Below, piece by piece: positions 11,368 through 23,200 of a DNA stretch of 64,000 nt. Origin of the DNA: Ophiosphaerella korrae (Eukaryota > Ascomycota > Dothideomycetes > Pleosporales > Phaeosphaeriaceae); assembly GCA_028456385.1 (NCBI GenBank), contig JALNQF010000164.1, positions 33,861 to 97,860 on the forward strand, read 5' to 3'. Under the pieces are notes generated by a model. That model did no database searches and had not been told where the DNA came from. It saw nothing but the letters and a program-made list of their open reading frames with translations. The translations under genes were made by a program, and so were the position numbers. Each line of letters starts with the position of its first letter. The stretch's first letter is position 1.

Positions 11368-11407
11368 ACCCCACCAACTTTGCGCACCCATCTTATCTCG
11401 ACTCACA

Positions 11408-11741
11408 ATGGCTCAACGCTACGCTACTCAGTTAACTTCAAATGAAGCAGGTATTCAGCTTGCTATCTCATCTATTGAATTAAGTCAAATCACAAGTAAT
11501 CGACGGGCAGCTAAAGTCTACGATGTTGTTGAATCAACACTGCGTAACCGACGCGCTGGTATGACTGCCCGACGCGATTACTAGCCTAACTTAAGGAAGC
11601 TTAGCTAGCTAAAGGAAGAGGTAATAGTTAATTATATTCTTAATCTAGATTCTTGTAGTTTTACCCTAACTCTAGCTACTATACGTAAGATAGCTAATAA
11701 GCTACTTACTTAGCGTAGAGGTAGCCCTATTAGTATCTACT
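11408..11741 (+). pseudogene. Fot1/pogo-like transposase, N-terminal piece
   Basis: ATG at 11408 opens a frame with a helix-turn-helix of the psq/pogo type: SNRRAAKVYDV, then STLRNRRAG and ARRDY. It continues through RIP stops into a CENP-B-type DNA-binding domain (EEVIVNYILNLDS, then IRKIANKLLT and RRGSPIS). The first 175 bp are unmutated and the rest is RIP-mutated. Element B is inserted at 11741/11742 with CTACT duplication; the gene resumes at 18976 and again at 26152. The start was chosen by family length and position; the longer open frame from 11345 would only add a leader without similarity. Together the pieces are an almost full-length transposase of a Tc1/mariner-superfamily DNA transposon. 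Confidence 0.85.
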
Positions 11742-12202
11742 TGTTACAAGCGTAACAAGAGAAATCGAGATGGAACCAATCAGTCCCGACTCGGGTGCTG
11801 ACGAAGCATGGGACGAGCGGGGTAATGACCTTGATTGGGAGACTACACACAACTAGGACACGTAGTAGTGATCTGTAGTCACGTGCGAACAGATTAGCAG
11901 TGATCTGCGATGACGTACGAACAGATCAGGGTAATCTGTAGTCAGGTGCGAATAGATTAGTAGTAATCTGTAATGTAGTACAAATAGATTACTATAAGTA
12001 TATAGTTAACTAAATGCGCATTGTTAGGATAGCATTAGTAATTCAATTATTAACTACAAGCAATAATACTAAGATAGTTGCAAAACATCTTCTATTGTTC
12101 ACAGCCTATTGTAGATTACTACACGAGCTTTTGTTATTACCTCCTAATCTACCAACACCCTAAGGGCTACTAGGAAGTCGACCCTAGTAATACTCTGTTA
12201 CA
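11742..12202 (+). repeat. 5' LTR of element B, first part unmutated
   Basis: 461 bp from TGTTACAAGCGTAACAAGAG to TGTTACA. About 250 bp at the left are free of RIP (normal GC, CpA and TpG present), while the matching part of the 3' LTR (18515-18765) is heavily mutated. About four copies of a ~36-bp unit built on CACGTGCGAACAGATT lie at 11865-11995. Confidence 0.93.
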
Positions 12203-12205
12203 CCT

Positions 12206-15200
12206 TACTAATTTAGTTATTGCGAGAAGTAAAGCGTAAGTAGCGTACAGTCTAGCTAACACAATAGTAGAAAGTTTAACTAAATAATTAAGTAAAGCTC
12301 CTAAGAGTAGTTATAAATTAGATAGTACTATATAGGAAATAATTAAGGATCGCATTAACAAATTAATCGACGACAAAGAAGATATAAAGATAGTAATTAA
12401 AGCTTTAGAAACGTAGAACAAGGAACTACAAGACTACGCAAAGTAGAATAAAGTATAGATTAGAGCTATTATTAAAAGATAGAACTAAATAGAACTAATT
12501 ACCTAACAACTAGAAATAAGTGCAACAAAGAAACTACCTAAGATACCTATCCTTAGAAAGTTTAATAGAACAAAGGAAGAACTAAGACCCTTTATAGTAT
12601 TAGTATAACTCTAGATAGATATATAAGTACTACACTTTAATATAGAAGAGAAAAAGGTAATATATATTAGAATATACCTTAAAAAAGATGTAATAAGATA
12701 GTTTAAACCTTACTAGATAGACTATACAACATACGCTCCTAGAAACTAGAAGGATAAAACTAGAGCTATTTTTAGAAGTTATAAATACTTTACTAGGCAA
12801 ATAAGAGTAGTATTTAGGGACATAGATATTACCTAACAAGCTAAAGAAAAACTCGAAAGGCTTACACAAAGTAAGAGTATTCCTAAATATATATTATAGT
12901 TTAAATAACTATTATAGAATACAGAATAGAATAAATTAGCCTTAATATTACAATTTAAACAAAGACTAAATACAAAAATTTAATATAAAATAATTTATAT
13001 AGAGAAACCTAGGACACTAGAAGCCCTAAAACAATAGGTAATTTAAATAGACAACGACCTCTAAGAATAGAAAAAGAATAAGTATAGTAGCTAAACTAGA
13101 AACTAGGACAACAGAGACCCTATAATCCTTAACGCTAACAAGGACAAGAAGAAAAAGAAGAACAAAGACTTTATATACTTTAACTATAGTAAGAAAAGCT
13201 ACTATATAAAAGACTACTAATTACAAAAGAGAAATGATATAGTATATTATAAATATAGGAAACTAAGACACTTTATAAAAGATTATAGAAGTAAAGACTA
13301 CAAGAAAGATAAAGAGATATAGTTAAAGATAACTAAGAAAAAGAAAGAAGTACTATAAGTATAGGCTAAGCCCTAAGAAAAGGTAGCTAAGAGCAAAGAA
13401 ATATAATATACAATACTCTATTAGACCTTTTGTTATAAAGATAACTACTATATATACTTTTCTAGTAAATAAGGAGTAGAGTATTACTTATAGAAGAATA
13501 GAGTAGTAGTAACAAAAAAAAGAACAAAAGTATAGCTAGAAGAAATAGTACACGTAATAGACCTACTAACAGAAGACTTAGAAGAGGAAAAGCCCTAGAC
13601 TATATTAATTTAGGCTAAAGAACTAGTACTAAATAAAGAGACTACTATAGCTTCTTCTAAAAAACTATAAAGAAGTAAGAAATAAGTTAGTATAAGAGGT
13701 ATAGAGTATACCTAGCTAAATATACATAGCTATAATAGCTATATAATAATAGATATAGAGGAATAAAATAAAGAATAGAAGTTTATTTAGATATACTTAA
13801 TAGTTATAAGTATAGAAGAAGCGTATAAAGACTAGAAAGAACGTAATCCTAAAGAAATAAAGTTTATACTATTCTAGAAATAGATAAAGTAATATATAGT
13901 TATAGTAGGAAGAATACTTATATAAAGGAAGTAGTAGTACCTTATAAAAAAAATAAGATAGATTAATAAAGCTTATATACTAAGAGTACTAGTAGTATAC
14001 TATATCCTAACTATAGATACGCTTAGAAAAAGTAAGTACTAAGAAGGGGACAACAAGATAATAGACCTAAAATATCTAGTATATTTTAAAGCATTATAGA
14101 TATTATACCTAGATAAGAATTGTATTATATATAGAAACCCTAAAGTAAATAACAAGGTATAGCCTATAAGAAGAAGAGGCTATAATTATACAAGAGTAAT
14201 TCTAGTAGAAGATATCTAAGGATAGGAAATAATACTAGAAGAAGGATACTTAGTAGTAAGGCTAAGACTAAAACTATCTAAGATATACGTCTAAAGTAGA
14301 CTATAGTATAAATATACAAATAATAAATATCTAAAATATAAAGAATATAAGCTTAAAGTAAGGCTATAGCCTTAGAAAAATAGATAATTTACAAAATCGC
14401 CTAAGTAAGAATAGCTAGAAGGTATAAGAAGACTATATATTACAAAAATAGGAACCTACTAAAGAAAGAAGGTATAACTAATAATTAATAGTAGAGCTAC
14501 AAGAAACTTTATATTAAAAAAGTTTATAGAAATACAAGAAATAAAGTATACTACAAAGAAGTACCCTAGATAACTAAGTACAATAGAAGGGAAACTATTC
14601 TAGAAACCTATTAGGTTTAAGATAGTCCCCTCTATACTTAAACTAGAAGAGATAACAATTAAAAATATAGTTATAGATATAACAACAATTAATAACAAAT
14701 AAGATATAATACTAGGTATACTATAGTTATAGATAACTAACCTATATATTAATTAGAGAATAGGAAAAATTAACTACTATAGAACTAATATATTAAAGGC
14801 TAATATAAATACCTACAAAAGAGAATTCCTAGAAAAATATAAGAAGTAGGAAGAATAGCTTATAGAACCTAAAGACTACCTTCTAAAATATTAGCTATAG
14901 GACTTAGCAATAGAAATAGAAGAAGGAAAAGATATAAGATAGAGCCTAGTCTACTAAAAAATAGAAGAAGAGTTAAAAATTAAATAAGTATTTATCTAAA
15001 ATATAATAAAAAAAAGATAGATAAAGGAATCTAAATCCTTAGTAGTATATAGACTTATATTTATAAATAAAAAAGAGATAAATAATAAAAGACCCTATAT
15101 AGACTTTAGGAAAACTAACACTATTATAAGTAAGAATTAATACCTCTTACTATAGATAGACGTAATACAAGATAAATTATAAATAGTAACAATCTTTATA

Positions 15201-17863
15201 AAATTAGATATCTAAAACGCTTACTACTAGATTAGAATTAAAAAAGGTAATAAATAGAAAACAGCGTTTAGAATATAGTATAGACTATACAAGTACCTAG
15301 TTATACCTTTTAGCTTAATAAATACACTAGTAGCATTTTAAAAAAGAATTAACATAGTACTAAGAGAGTATTTAGACGTATTTATATTTATATACTTAGA
15401 CGACATCCTTATATTCTTAGAAATAGAGGATAAATACGTATAATATATATATAAAGTGCTAGAAAAACTAGTAAAAAGTAAATTATTTCTTAAGATAAAA
15501 AAATACAAATTCTATATAAAGAAAATAGATTTCCTTAGATTTATTATAGAATTAGGAAAAATTAAGATTAACCTAAGAAAGATTAAGTTAATTAATAAAT
15601 AGCTAATACTAAAGAACTTAAAAGAGGTATAATAATTTTATAGGCTAGTAAACTTTTATAGAAAGTTAATAGTAAGATAGTCTAAAGATATAGAACTAAT
15701 AACAAGGCTTATAAAGAAAGATATACTATTTAAATAGACTAAAGAATATAACAAAGTATTTAATAAAATTAAGAGAAAGTTTATAGAGAACCTAGTTATT
15801 AGAATATATAACCTAGACCTACTAGTAATAGTAAAAATAGACGCATCTAATTTAGTCTATAGAATAGCACTAATATAAGAAGACCTAAGGACTAAAAAAG
15901 AATACTTAGTTAAATACTTTTCTAAGAAAATAAAGCTAGTAGAGCTTAACTACCTAATCTATAATAAAGAAATACTAGTAATCTATAAAGTATTTAAATA
16001 ATAGAGAGTATACCTATAAAGAGTAAAGTATTAAATAAAAGTCTATATAGACTATAAGAATCTTATTATTACGCTATAGGCTATAGTAGGCTATAGCTAC
16101 GCAAAGCGCAAGTAAGGGCAAGGGCCTTTAGGTAATATATACTGTTCTACTCCTATATTTAACGTTATTAAATACTTAGTTACCTTTTTAGGTTTATTTA
16201 GCGTAGTAGAGTAGAGCTACTATATAACACTTATAAGATTTATAACAAATAAAGAACTATTATAATACTATATAAGATAGTAGGAATTCCTATTAATATT
16301 TAACTTAGAAATTATATATATAAAAGGGAAAGATAACTAATTTATAGACGCTCTTAGTAGAAGACTAGACTTATAAGAAGAAGTAAGCGCTACTAGTATA
16401 GTTCTAGTTAAGAATAAAGAAGGATACTTAGTCCTAAATATACCTAAAATAGTAGTAATACTTAAGAGAAAAAGTAGTAAGCCAGAGGAATAGATTTAGA
16501 AGATAACGTAAAAAATATCTAAAGAAATAGAGAAATTAGAAATCTAAGAAGAACTTATATAAGCTTATAGAAGAACATATATTCTAAAAAAGATCTAAAG
16601 AGAATTTATATAATAATTCTACAAACTACTAGTATATAGACACTAAGGTATTAATAAAACCCTTAATAAGCTATTACAAGATTACTATATCCTAAAAGTA
16701 AGATAGTTAGTAATAGAAGTACTACAAGATTATATAGAATACTAAAAAAATAAGTATAATAGATACGTACTATATAGAATACTATAACTAGTAGAAGTAC
16801 TAGAATAACTATAAGGAGTTATTATAATAGACTTTATTACAAAATTGCCTAAGTCTAAAGACTTAATATTAGGAGTTAAGTATAATAGAATCCTAATAAT
16901 AGTAAATAAACTTATAAAGTACTTATACTTTAGACTATATAAAGAGAAAAGTAAGATAGAAGTTACTCTATATTAGGTTCTAGGAACTATAATTAGCTAA
17001 TATAGACTACTAGATAAGATTATTATAGATAGAGATATAAGATTTATATTAAAACTATAGGGAACAATAATAGTATAATTAGGAATTAAATAAGTAATAT
17101 CTACTACGTATTATCTACAAATAGATAAATACTTAGAATAAATAAATTAGATAGTAGAATAATACCTAAGATACTATCTTAACTACAACTAGAATAATTA
17201 GGTATAGCTACTACCTATAGCACAGTTAGTATATAACAGCGTAAAGAATATAGTAACAAGAGTATTACCTTTCTTTATAAACTATAGATTTAACTCTAAT
17301 ATATATAGAATACTAAGAACTAAAGTATCTTAGTCTTTAAGAGGAGAAAACTTTACTAATAGACTTAAGGATATATACAACTAACTAAGATAGGATATAG
17401 AATTCCTATATAATTAAATAGTAAAATACTACAACAAGAAGTATAAATAAGGACTTTAATTAAGAAAAGAAGAAAAAGTATAGTTAGTTCAAAAAAATAT
17501 TAAGAGTAAATAACTAAGTTTAAAACTAGACTACGTTAAGATAAGACTATATAAAGTAGAAAAAGAAGTTACACTAGTTATATTTAAACTAAAGCTACTA
17601 AACAAGATAAAGATATACTTAACTTTCTACGTAGTACTACTTAAGATAGTACTATAAAATATAGAACTACTAGTATATAAAGTAGATACGTATAGAAAAT
17701 AAGAAGAATAGGAAGTTAAAAAAATCCTAGCGCACTAGTTCTATAATAGAAGAAACTACTACCTAGTAAAATAGATAGGTGTAAACGAGAAAGGGCAACT
17801 ATAGGAAGAAATATAAGAACTAGAAGATAACCTTAACTACTCTAAGAAACTAGAGGAGTTCTA
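12206..17863 (+). pseudogene. Gag-Pol polyprotein of element B, dead
   Basis: Same architecture and frame as in element A. Gag begins within a few bases of the LTR (NLVIARSKA...). Zinc knuckles are at about 13178-13290 (second one as YKYRKLRHFIKDYRS, Cys to Tyr). Protease is around 14490 (NSRATRNFI). RT has YLDDILIF intact at 15393-15416, better preserved than in A. RNase H is split by the insertion upstream at 16067. Integrase catalytic-core start is near 16825 (IIIDFITKLPKSKD). The chromodomain ends at 17863. Dozens of TAA/TAG codons replace Gln and Trp. Confidence 0.9.
16067..16229. mobile_element. 163-bp mini insertion with LTR-like ends in element B
   Basis: Missing from element A and the other copies. 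It is flanked by CTTAT on both sides (16062-16066 and 16230-16234). It starts TATTACGC and ends TATATAACA, that is TGTTA...TAACA if RIP is undone, like the ends of the surrounding retroelements. It is likely a solo LTR of a very small (TRIM-like) element or an unrelated short transposon. It contains a GCTATAGGCTATAG repeat and a GC-richer core (AAGGGCAAGGGCC). Confidence 0.75.
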
Positions 17864-18352
17864 AAGTTAAAACCCTCTAGAACGCCTTATAGTAAATCGA
17901 GAAAACTAATAGTACTACTACTAAATAGAGAAGTAATAGGAGTATCTAGTATAGTAGGAGTAGCCTTAACTATAGCCTTAAAATTAAGCTTAGACTCTAT
18001 AAAGATAGCTTATACAATAGACTTCTTATTATTTAAGGCCTTTGTCTTATAAAGATAAATTAGACGAGCGTAATTTTCTACTTATATACTTAGAATTTAA
18101 TTACGTTCTTTTTTAGCCTTAGTAATCTATTTAGATAGTTTATCTTAAGTATAGTTAATAGCTCTCCTTGTTATAAATAAGTATAGACGCGTAAATAAGT
18201 ATTATTAACCTATATTCTATATAAGAAATACTAAAAAAGTTACAAGACATATAAGTATTAGTATAAATATATACTTTATAAGCCTTACTATATTTTAAAG
18301 AAATATACTCTAGAAGAGGATTTAAAGATTTATAACAAGAATAAAGAAATAT
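17842..18352 (-). pseudogene. Antisense accessory ORF of element B
   Basis: Counterpart of the minus ORF in A: ATA start (former ATG) at 18352-18350, TAG at 17844-17842, overlapping the chromodomain end. The start reads (M)FLYSCYKSLNPLLEYISLKYSKAYKVYI in two stretches; undoing Cys-to-Tyr gives C-x2-C, then KA-C-x2-C. MSCN follows. A frame change separates the Cys-rich start from the Lys/Leu-rich second half. Confidence 0.6.
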
Positions 18353-18514
18353 AGTAATACTATAACGTAATATATAATCTACTAATTAAAGATAATAGAG
18401 AGTAAATTTAGTAGGTATAAAAGAAGATAAAGAACTTTATATTAATAAAGAAACTAGATTAATAACTCTAGCCCTAAGGTAAGAAAACTAGGACCTATCT
18501 AGAGAGAGAGATAG

Positions 18515-18975
18515 TGTTATAAGCGTAACAAGAGAAATCAAGATAGAACTAATTAGTCTTAACTTAGGTACTAACAAAGTATAAGACAAGTAGAGTAATA
18601 ACTTTAATTAAGAGACTATATATAACTAGGATATATAGTAGTAATTTGTAGTTATATATAAATAGATTAGTAGTAATCTATAATAACGTATAAATAGATT
18701 AAAGTAATCTATAGTTACGTATAAATAGATTAGTAGTAATCTATAATATAGTATAAATAGATTACTATAAGTATATAGTTAACTAATTGCGTATTATTAA
18801 GATAGTATTAGTAATTTAATTATTAACTACAAGTAATAATACTAAGATAGTTGTAAAATATCTTCTATTATTTATAGCCTATTATAGATTACTATATAAG
18901 CTTTTATTATTATCTCTTAATCTACTAATACTCTAAGGGCTACTAAGAAGTTAACCCTAGTAATACCCTATTATA
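18515..18975 (+). repeat. 3' LTR of element B
   Basis: 461 bp, a fully RIP-mutated version of 11742-12202. It is followed by CTACT and then by the resumed pogo-like transposase. Confidence 0.93.
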
Positions 18976-19131
18976 CTACTAGGTATATAACTTTATTAAG
19001 TATATAGATAGTCTTATAACGCGTTTTAATTACTTATATAATAGGTAGTAAGCCTTATATAAAGACTTAGCTACTATAAGTAGTTAGTTTAAGTAGGTAT
19101 AGCGTATAAAAGCTATATATAGGATAGCTAA
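18976..19131 (+). pseudogene. Fot1/pogo-like transposase, middle piece
   Basis: Continues the gene broken at 11741. In frame it gives NFIKYIDSLITRFNY, then ALYKDLATISS and RIKAIYRIAN, the segment between the CENP-B-type domain and the DDE domain. It is broken again by element C, whose target duplication GCTAA is at 19127-19131. Confidence 0.85.
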
Positions 19132-19560
19132 TATAATAGGCTTACTAGGGTTAACTTCCTAATAAGCGTTAGGTATTAGTAGATTAGGAGGTAATAGTAA
19201 AAGCTTGTATTATAATCTATAATAACTATAAATAATAGAAGATATTTTGTAACTATCTTGTATTAGCGTTTAATAGTTAAAGGATTAAATTACTAATACT
19301 ATCCTAATAATATATGTTTACTACTATCTATATACTCGTAGTAATCTATTAATCTATTACTACTAAAGATAATAGATCGTAGATTACTCTAATCTATAAT
19401 CTATTATTACTAAGAATCTATAGATTATAGATTACCTTACGTGTTCTAATTATATGTAGTCTCCTAATCTAGCCCTAAGTCCTCTTTGTTATAATAGTCT
19501 AATCTTTCTATTATTAGGCTAATTAGTTCTATCTATAGTTTTCTTATTACTATTATAATA
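19132..19560 (-). repeat. 3' LTR of element C
   Basis: 429 bp. Starts TATAATAGG (RIP form of TGTAACAGG) and ends CTATTATAATA. It has AATCTATTAATCTATTAC-type internal repeats like element B. Confidence 0.92.
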
Positions 19561-19723
19561 CTATCTCTTCTTCTAAGTAGGTCCTCGTTTATCTATCCTA
19601 GAGCTAAGGTTATTAATCTACTTTCTTTATTAATCTATAGTTCCTTATTACTTTCTATAGTTATCTTTTCTACACGTTATTACTATCTCCTTGCTAACTA
19701 TATATTACGTAATAGTATTAAGA

Positions 19724-20263
19724 TATTTCCTTGTTCTTATTACGCCTCTCCTAAATTAAACCCTAAATCTCTTCTTTATATTATTTTTATAAATAATAGT
19801 AGGGCTTATAAAGCGTATATTTGCGCGAATATACGTAGTTCTTATAACGTATCTAGTGTTTCTTTTTTAGAGTATACGTTTACTATACTTATTCTTATAT
19901 CTAGACTTAATAATAATAGGGAGAGCTATTAACTAGACTTAAGAGAAATTACTATCTTAAATTGTAGAAGCTAAAGCTAAGCGTAAGTAGATCTAGGAGC
20001 TTGTATAGAGTAAGCTAGTAGAGAATTAAGCTTATCTCTCTTATCTTTATAAGATAAAGGCCTTAAATAATAAGAAATTAGCTAAGTAGTTAGTAGCTCT
20101 AGAAGCTAAGTTAGACTTAGATAAGGCGTTTAATACTACTATAGTAGGTCCTATATTAGGTAGTCTTATCGCCTCTCTATCTATTAGTAGTAATATTAGT
20201 TCTCTTAGTTTACTACTAGGCGTTCTAGGAGGTTTTAATTTTAGAACTCCTCTAGTTTCTTAA
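19724..20263 (+). pseudogene. Antisense accessory ORF of element C
   Basis: Opposite strand to Gag-Pol. The former ATG is ATA at 19724 and the stop is TAA 20261-20263, about 20 bp past the last chromodomain codon on the other strand. The start reads FPCSYYASPKLNPKSLL. Next comes RAYKAYICAN then RSSYNVSS (Tyr from Cys: C-x2-C and C). The second half reads VEAKAKRK, KIKALNNKKLAK, LVALEAKLDLDKAF, strongly suggesting a helical, possibly coiled-coil region. The two halves are in frames that differ by one, so a small intron or a frameshift near 19930-19970 is likely. Confidence 0.65.
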
Positions 20264-23200
20264 GGTAGTTAAGGTTATCTTCTAGTTCTTATATATCTTC
20301 TTATAGTTATCCTCTCTTATCTATACCTATCTATTTTACTAAGTAGTAGTTTCTACTATTGTAAAACTAGTATACTAGGATTTCTTTAACTTCTTATTCT
20401 TCTTGTTCTCTATATATATCTACTTTGTACACTAGTAGTTCTATATCTTATAGTACTTATTCTAGTAGTGCTATATAGAATATTAGGTATATCTTTATCT
20501 TGTCTAGTAGCTTTAATTTAAATATAACTAGTGTAACTTTCTTTTTAATTTTGTATAGTCTAATTTTAACGTAATCTAGTTTTAAACTAGATTGTTTACT
20601 CTTAATATTCTTCCTAACTAACTATACTTTTTCTCCCTCTCTAAATTAGGGTCTCTCTTTATATTTCTTATTATAGTACTTTACTATTTAATTATATAGG
20701 AATTCTACGTCTTATCTTAATTAATTATATATTTTTTTTATTCTATTTACAAAGTTTTCTCCTCTTAAAGTTTAAGATTCTATACTCTTTAGTATTTTAT
20801 ATACGCTAGGGTTAAATCTATAGTTTATAAAGAAAAGTAATACTCTTATTACTATATTTTTTGCGCTATTGTATGCTAGTTATACTATAAGTAGTAGTTG
20901 TACCTAGTTATTCTATTTGTAGTTAAGGTAGTATCTTAAGTATTATTCTACTATCTAATTTACTTGTTTAGATTGTTTATCTATCTATAGATAATATACT
21001 ATTAATATTATATATTGTACTCCTAATTACGCTATTATTATTCCCTATAGTTTTAACGTAAATTATACGTCTCTATCTATAATAATTTTATCTAGAATAC
21101 TATACTAGCTTATTATAGTTCCTAGGACTTAATATGTAGTAGCTTCTATCCTACTTTTCTCTTTATATAGTCTAAAGTATGTATACTTTATAAGTTTATC
21201 TACTATTATAAGTATTCTATTATACTCTATTCCTAATATTAGGTCTTTTAACTTAGGTAGCTTTGTAATAAAGTCTATTATTATTATTCTCTAGAGTTAC
21301 TTTAGTACTTTAACTAGTTATAGTATTCTATATAGTGCGTATCTATTATACTTATTTCTATAGTACTCTATATAGTCTTGTAGTACTTCTTCTACTAGTT
21401 ATCTTACTTTTAGGATGTAATAGTCTCTTAATAGTCTATTTAGCATTTTCTTAATTCTTTAGTATCTATATACTAGTAGCTTATAGAATCGTTATATAAA
21501 TTCTCTCTAAATTTTTCCTAGAATGTATATTCTTCTATAGGCTTATGCAAATCTTTTTTAGATTTCTAGTTTCTTTATTTCTTTAAGTACTTCTTGCGTT
21601 GTTTTCTAAATCTATTTATTTAGCTTGCTGCTTGTTCTTTTAAGTGTAGCGGCTATTTTAGGTATATTTAGGATTAAGTGTCCTACTTTATTCTTAACTA
21701 GAACTATACTAGTAGTACTTACTTCTTCTTATAAGTCTAGTCTTCTACTAAGAGCGTCTATAAATTAGTTATCTTTCTCTTTTATATATATAATTTCTAT
21801 ATTAAATATTAATAGGAACTTCTACTATCTTATATATTATTGTAATAGTTCTTTATTTAGTATAAATTTTATAAGATTCTTATAGTCTATATATACCTTT
21901 ATTTAGTATTTTACTTCTTGTAGGTAGACTCTCTATTGTTTAAATACTTTATAGATTACTAGTATCTCCTTGTTATAAATTAGGTAGTTAAGTTCTACTA
22001 GCTTTATTTTCTTAGAAAAGTATTTAACTAAGTATTTTTATTTAGTCCTTAGATCTTCTTGTATTAGTGCTATTCTGTAGACTGAATTTAATACGTCTGT
22101 TTTTACTATTACTAGTAGGTCTAGGTTATATATTCTAATAACTAGGTTTTCTATAAACTTTCTCTTAATCTTGTTAAATACTTTATTGTATTCCCTTATT
22201 TATTTAAATAGCGTGTCTTTCTTTATAAGTTTTATTATTAGTTCTATATCTTTAGACTATCCTATTATTAACTTCCTATAAAAGTTTACTAGTCTATAGA
22301 ACTATTGTACCTCCTTTAGGTTTCTTAGTTTTAGCTATTTGTTAATTAACTTTATTTTTTCTAGATTAATCTTGATTTTTCCTAGTTCTATAATAAATCT
22401 AAGGAAATCTATTTCTTTTGTATAGGATTTACATTTTCTTATTTTAAGAAATAATTTATTTTCTACTAGTTTTTCTAGTACTTTATGCACATGTTATATA
22501 TATTCTTCTTCTATTTCTAAGAATATAAGGATATTGTCTAGGTACGCGAATATAAATATATCTAATTACTTTCTTAGTACTATGTTAATTCTTTCTTAGA
22601 ACGCAGCTAGTGCGTTTATTAATCTAAATAGCATAACTAAATATTTATATAGTCTCTATTATATTCTAAATACTATCTTCTACTTATTACCTTTTTCAAT
22701 TCTAATCTAGTAGTAAGCGTTTTAGATATCTAGTTTTGTAAAGATTTTTACTTTTTATAGTCTAGCTTATATTTTATCTATTTATAGTAGAGGGTATTAG
22801 TTTTTATTTATAACTATGTTAGTTTTTCTAAAGTCTACGTAAGGCCTTTTTTTACTTATTCCTTTTTTGTCTATAAATATAAGTCTGTGTACTACTAAGG
22901 ATTTAGATTCTTGTATCTATCTTTTCTTAATTACGTTTTCTATAAATACTTGTTTAATCTTAGACTCTTCTTCTATTTTTCTATAGACTAGGCTCTATCT
23001 AATGTTCTTTCCTTCTTCTATCTCTATTACTAAGTCCTATAGCTAATATTCTAGAATGTAGTCTTCTAGCTCTATAAGTTATAATTCCTATTTCTTGTAT
23101 TCTTTTAGGAATTCTCCTTTATAGGTACTTATATTAGCTCTTAACTTTTCTATTCTATAGTAGCTAATTTTTCTTATTCTCTAATTAATATATAGGTTAG

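Larger units (their letters stand above)
11742..18975 (+). mobile_element. Chromovirus B, complete Ty3/Gypsy element
   Basis: 7234 bp with two 461-bp LTRs and an exact CTACT duplication (11737-11741 and 18976-18980), inserted into the pogo-like transposase gene. Its LTR is a second subtype: the ends are shared with family 1, but the middle carries a different tandem repeat. It contains one Gag-Pol frame, a convergent accessory ORF and a 163-bp foreign insertion at 16067-16229. Confidence 0.95.

Noticed and set aside
12630..12869. 79-codon minus-strand ORF
   Set aside because: Antisense of the Gag coding region of element B; composition-driven.
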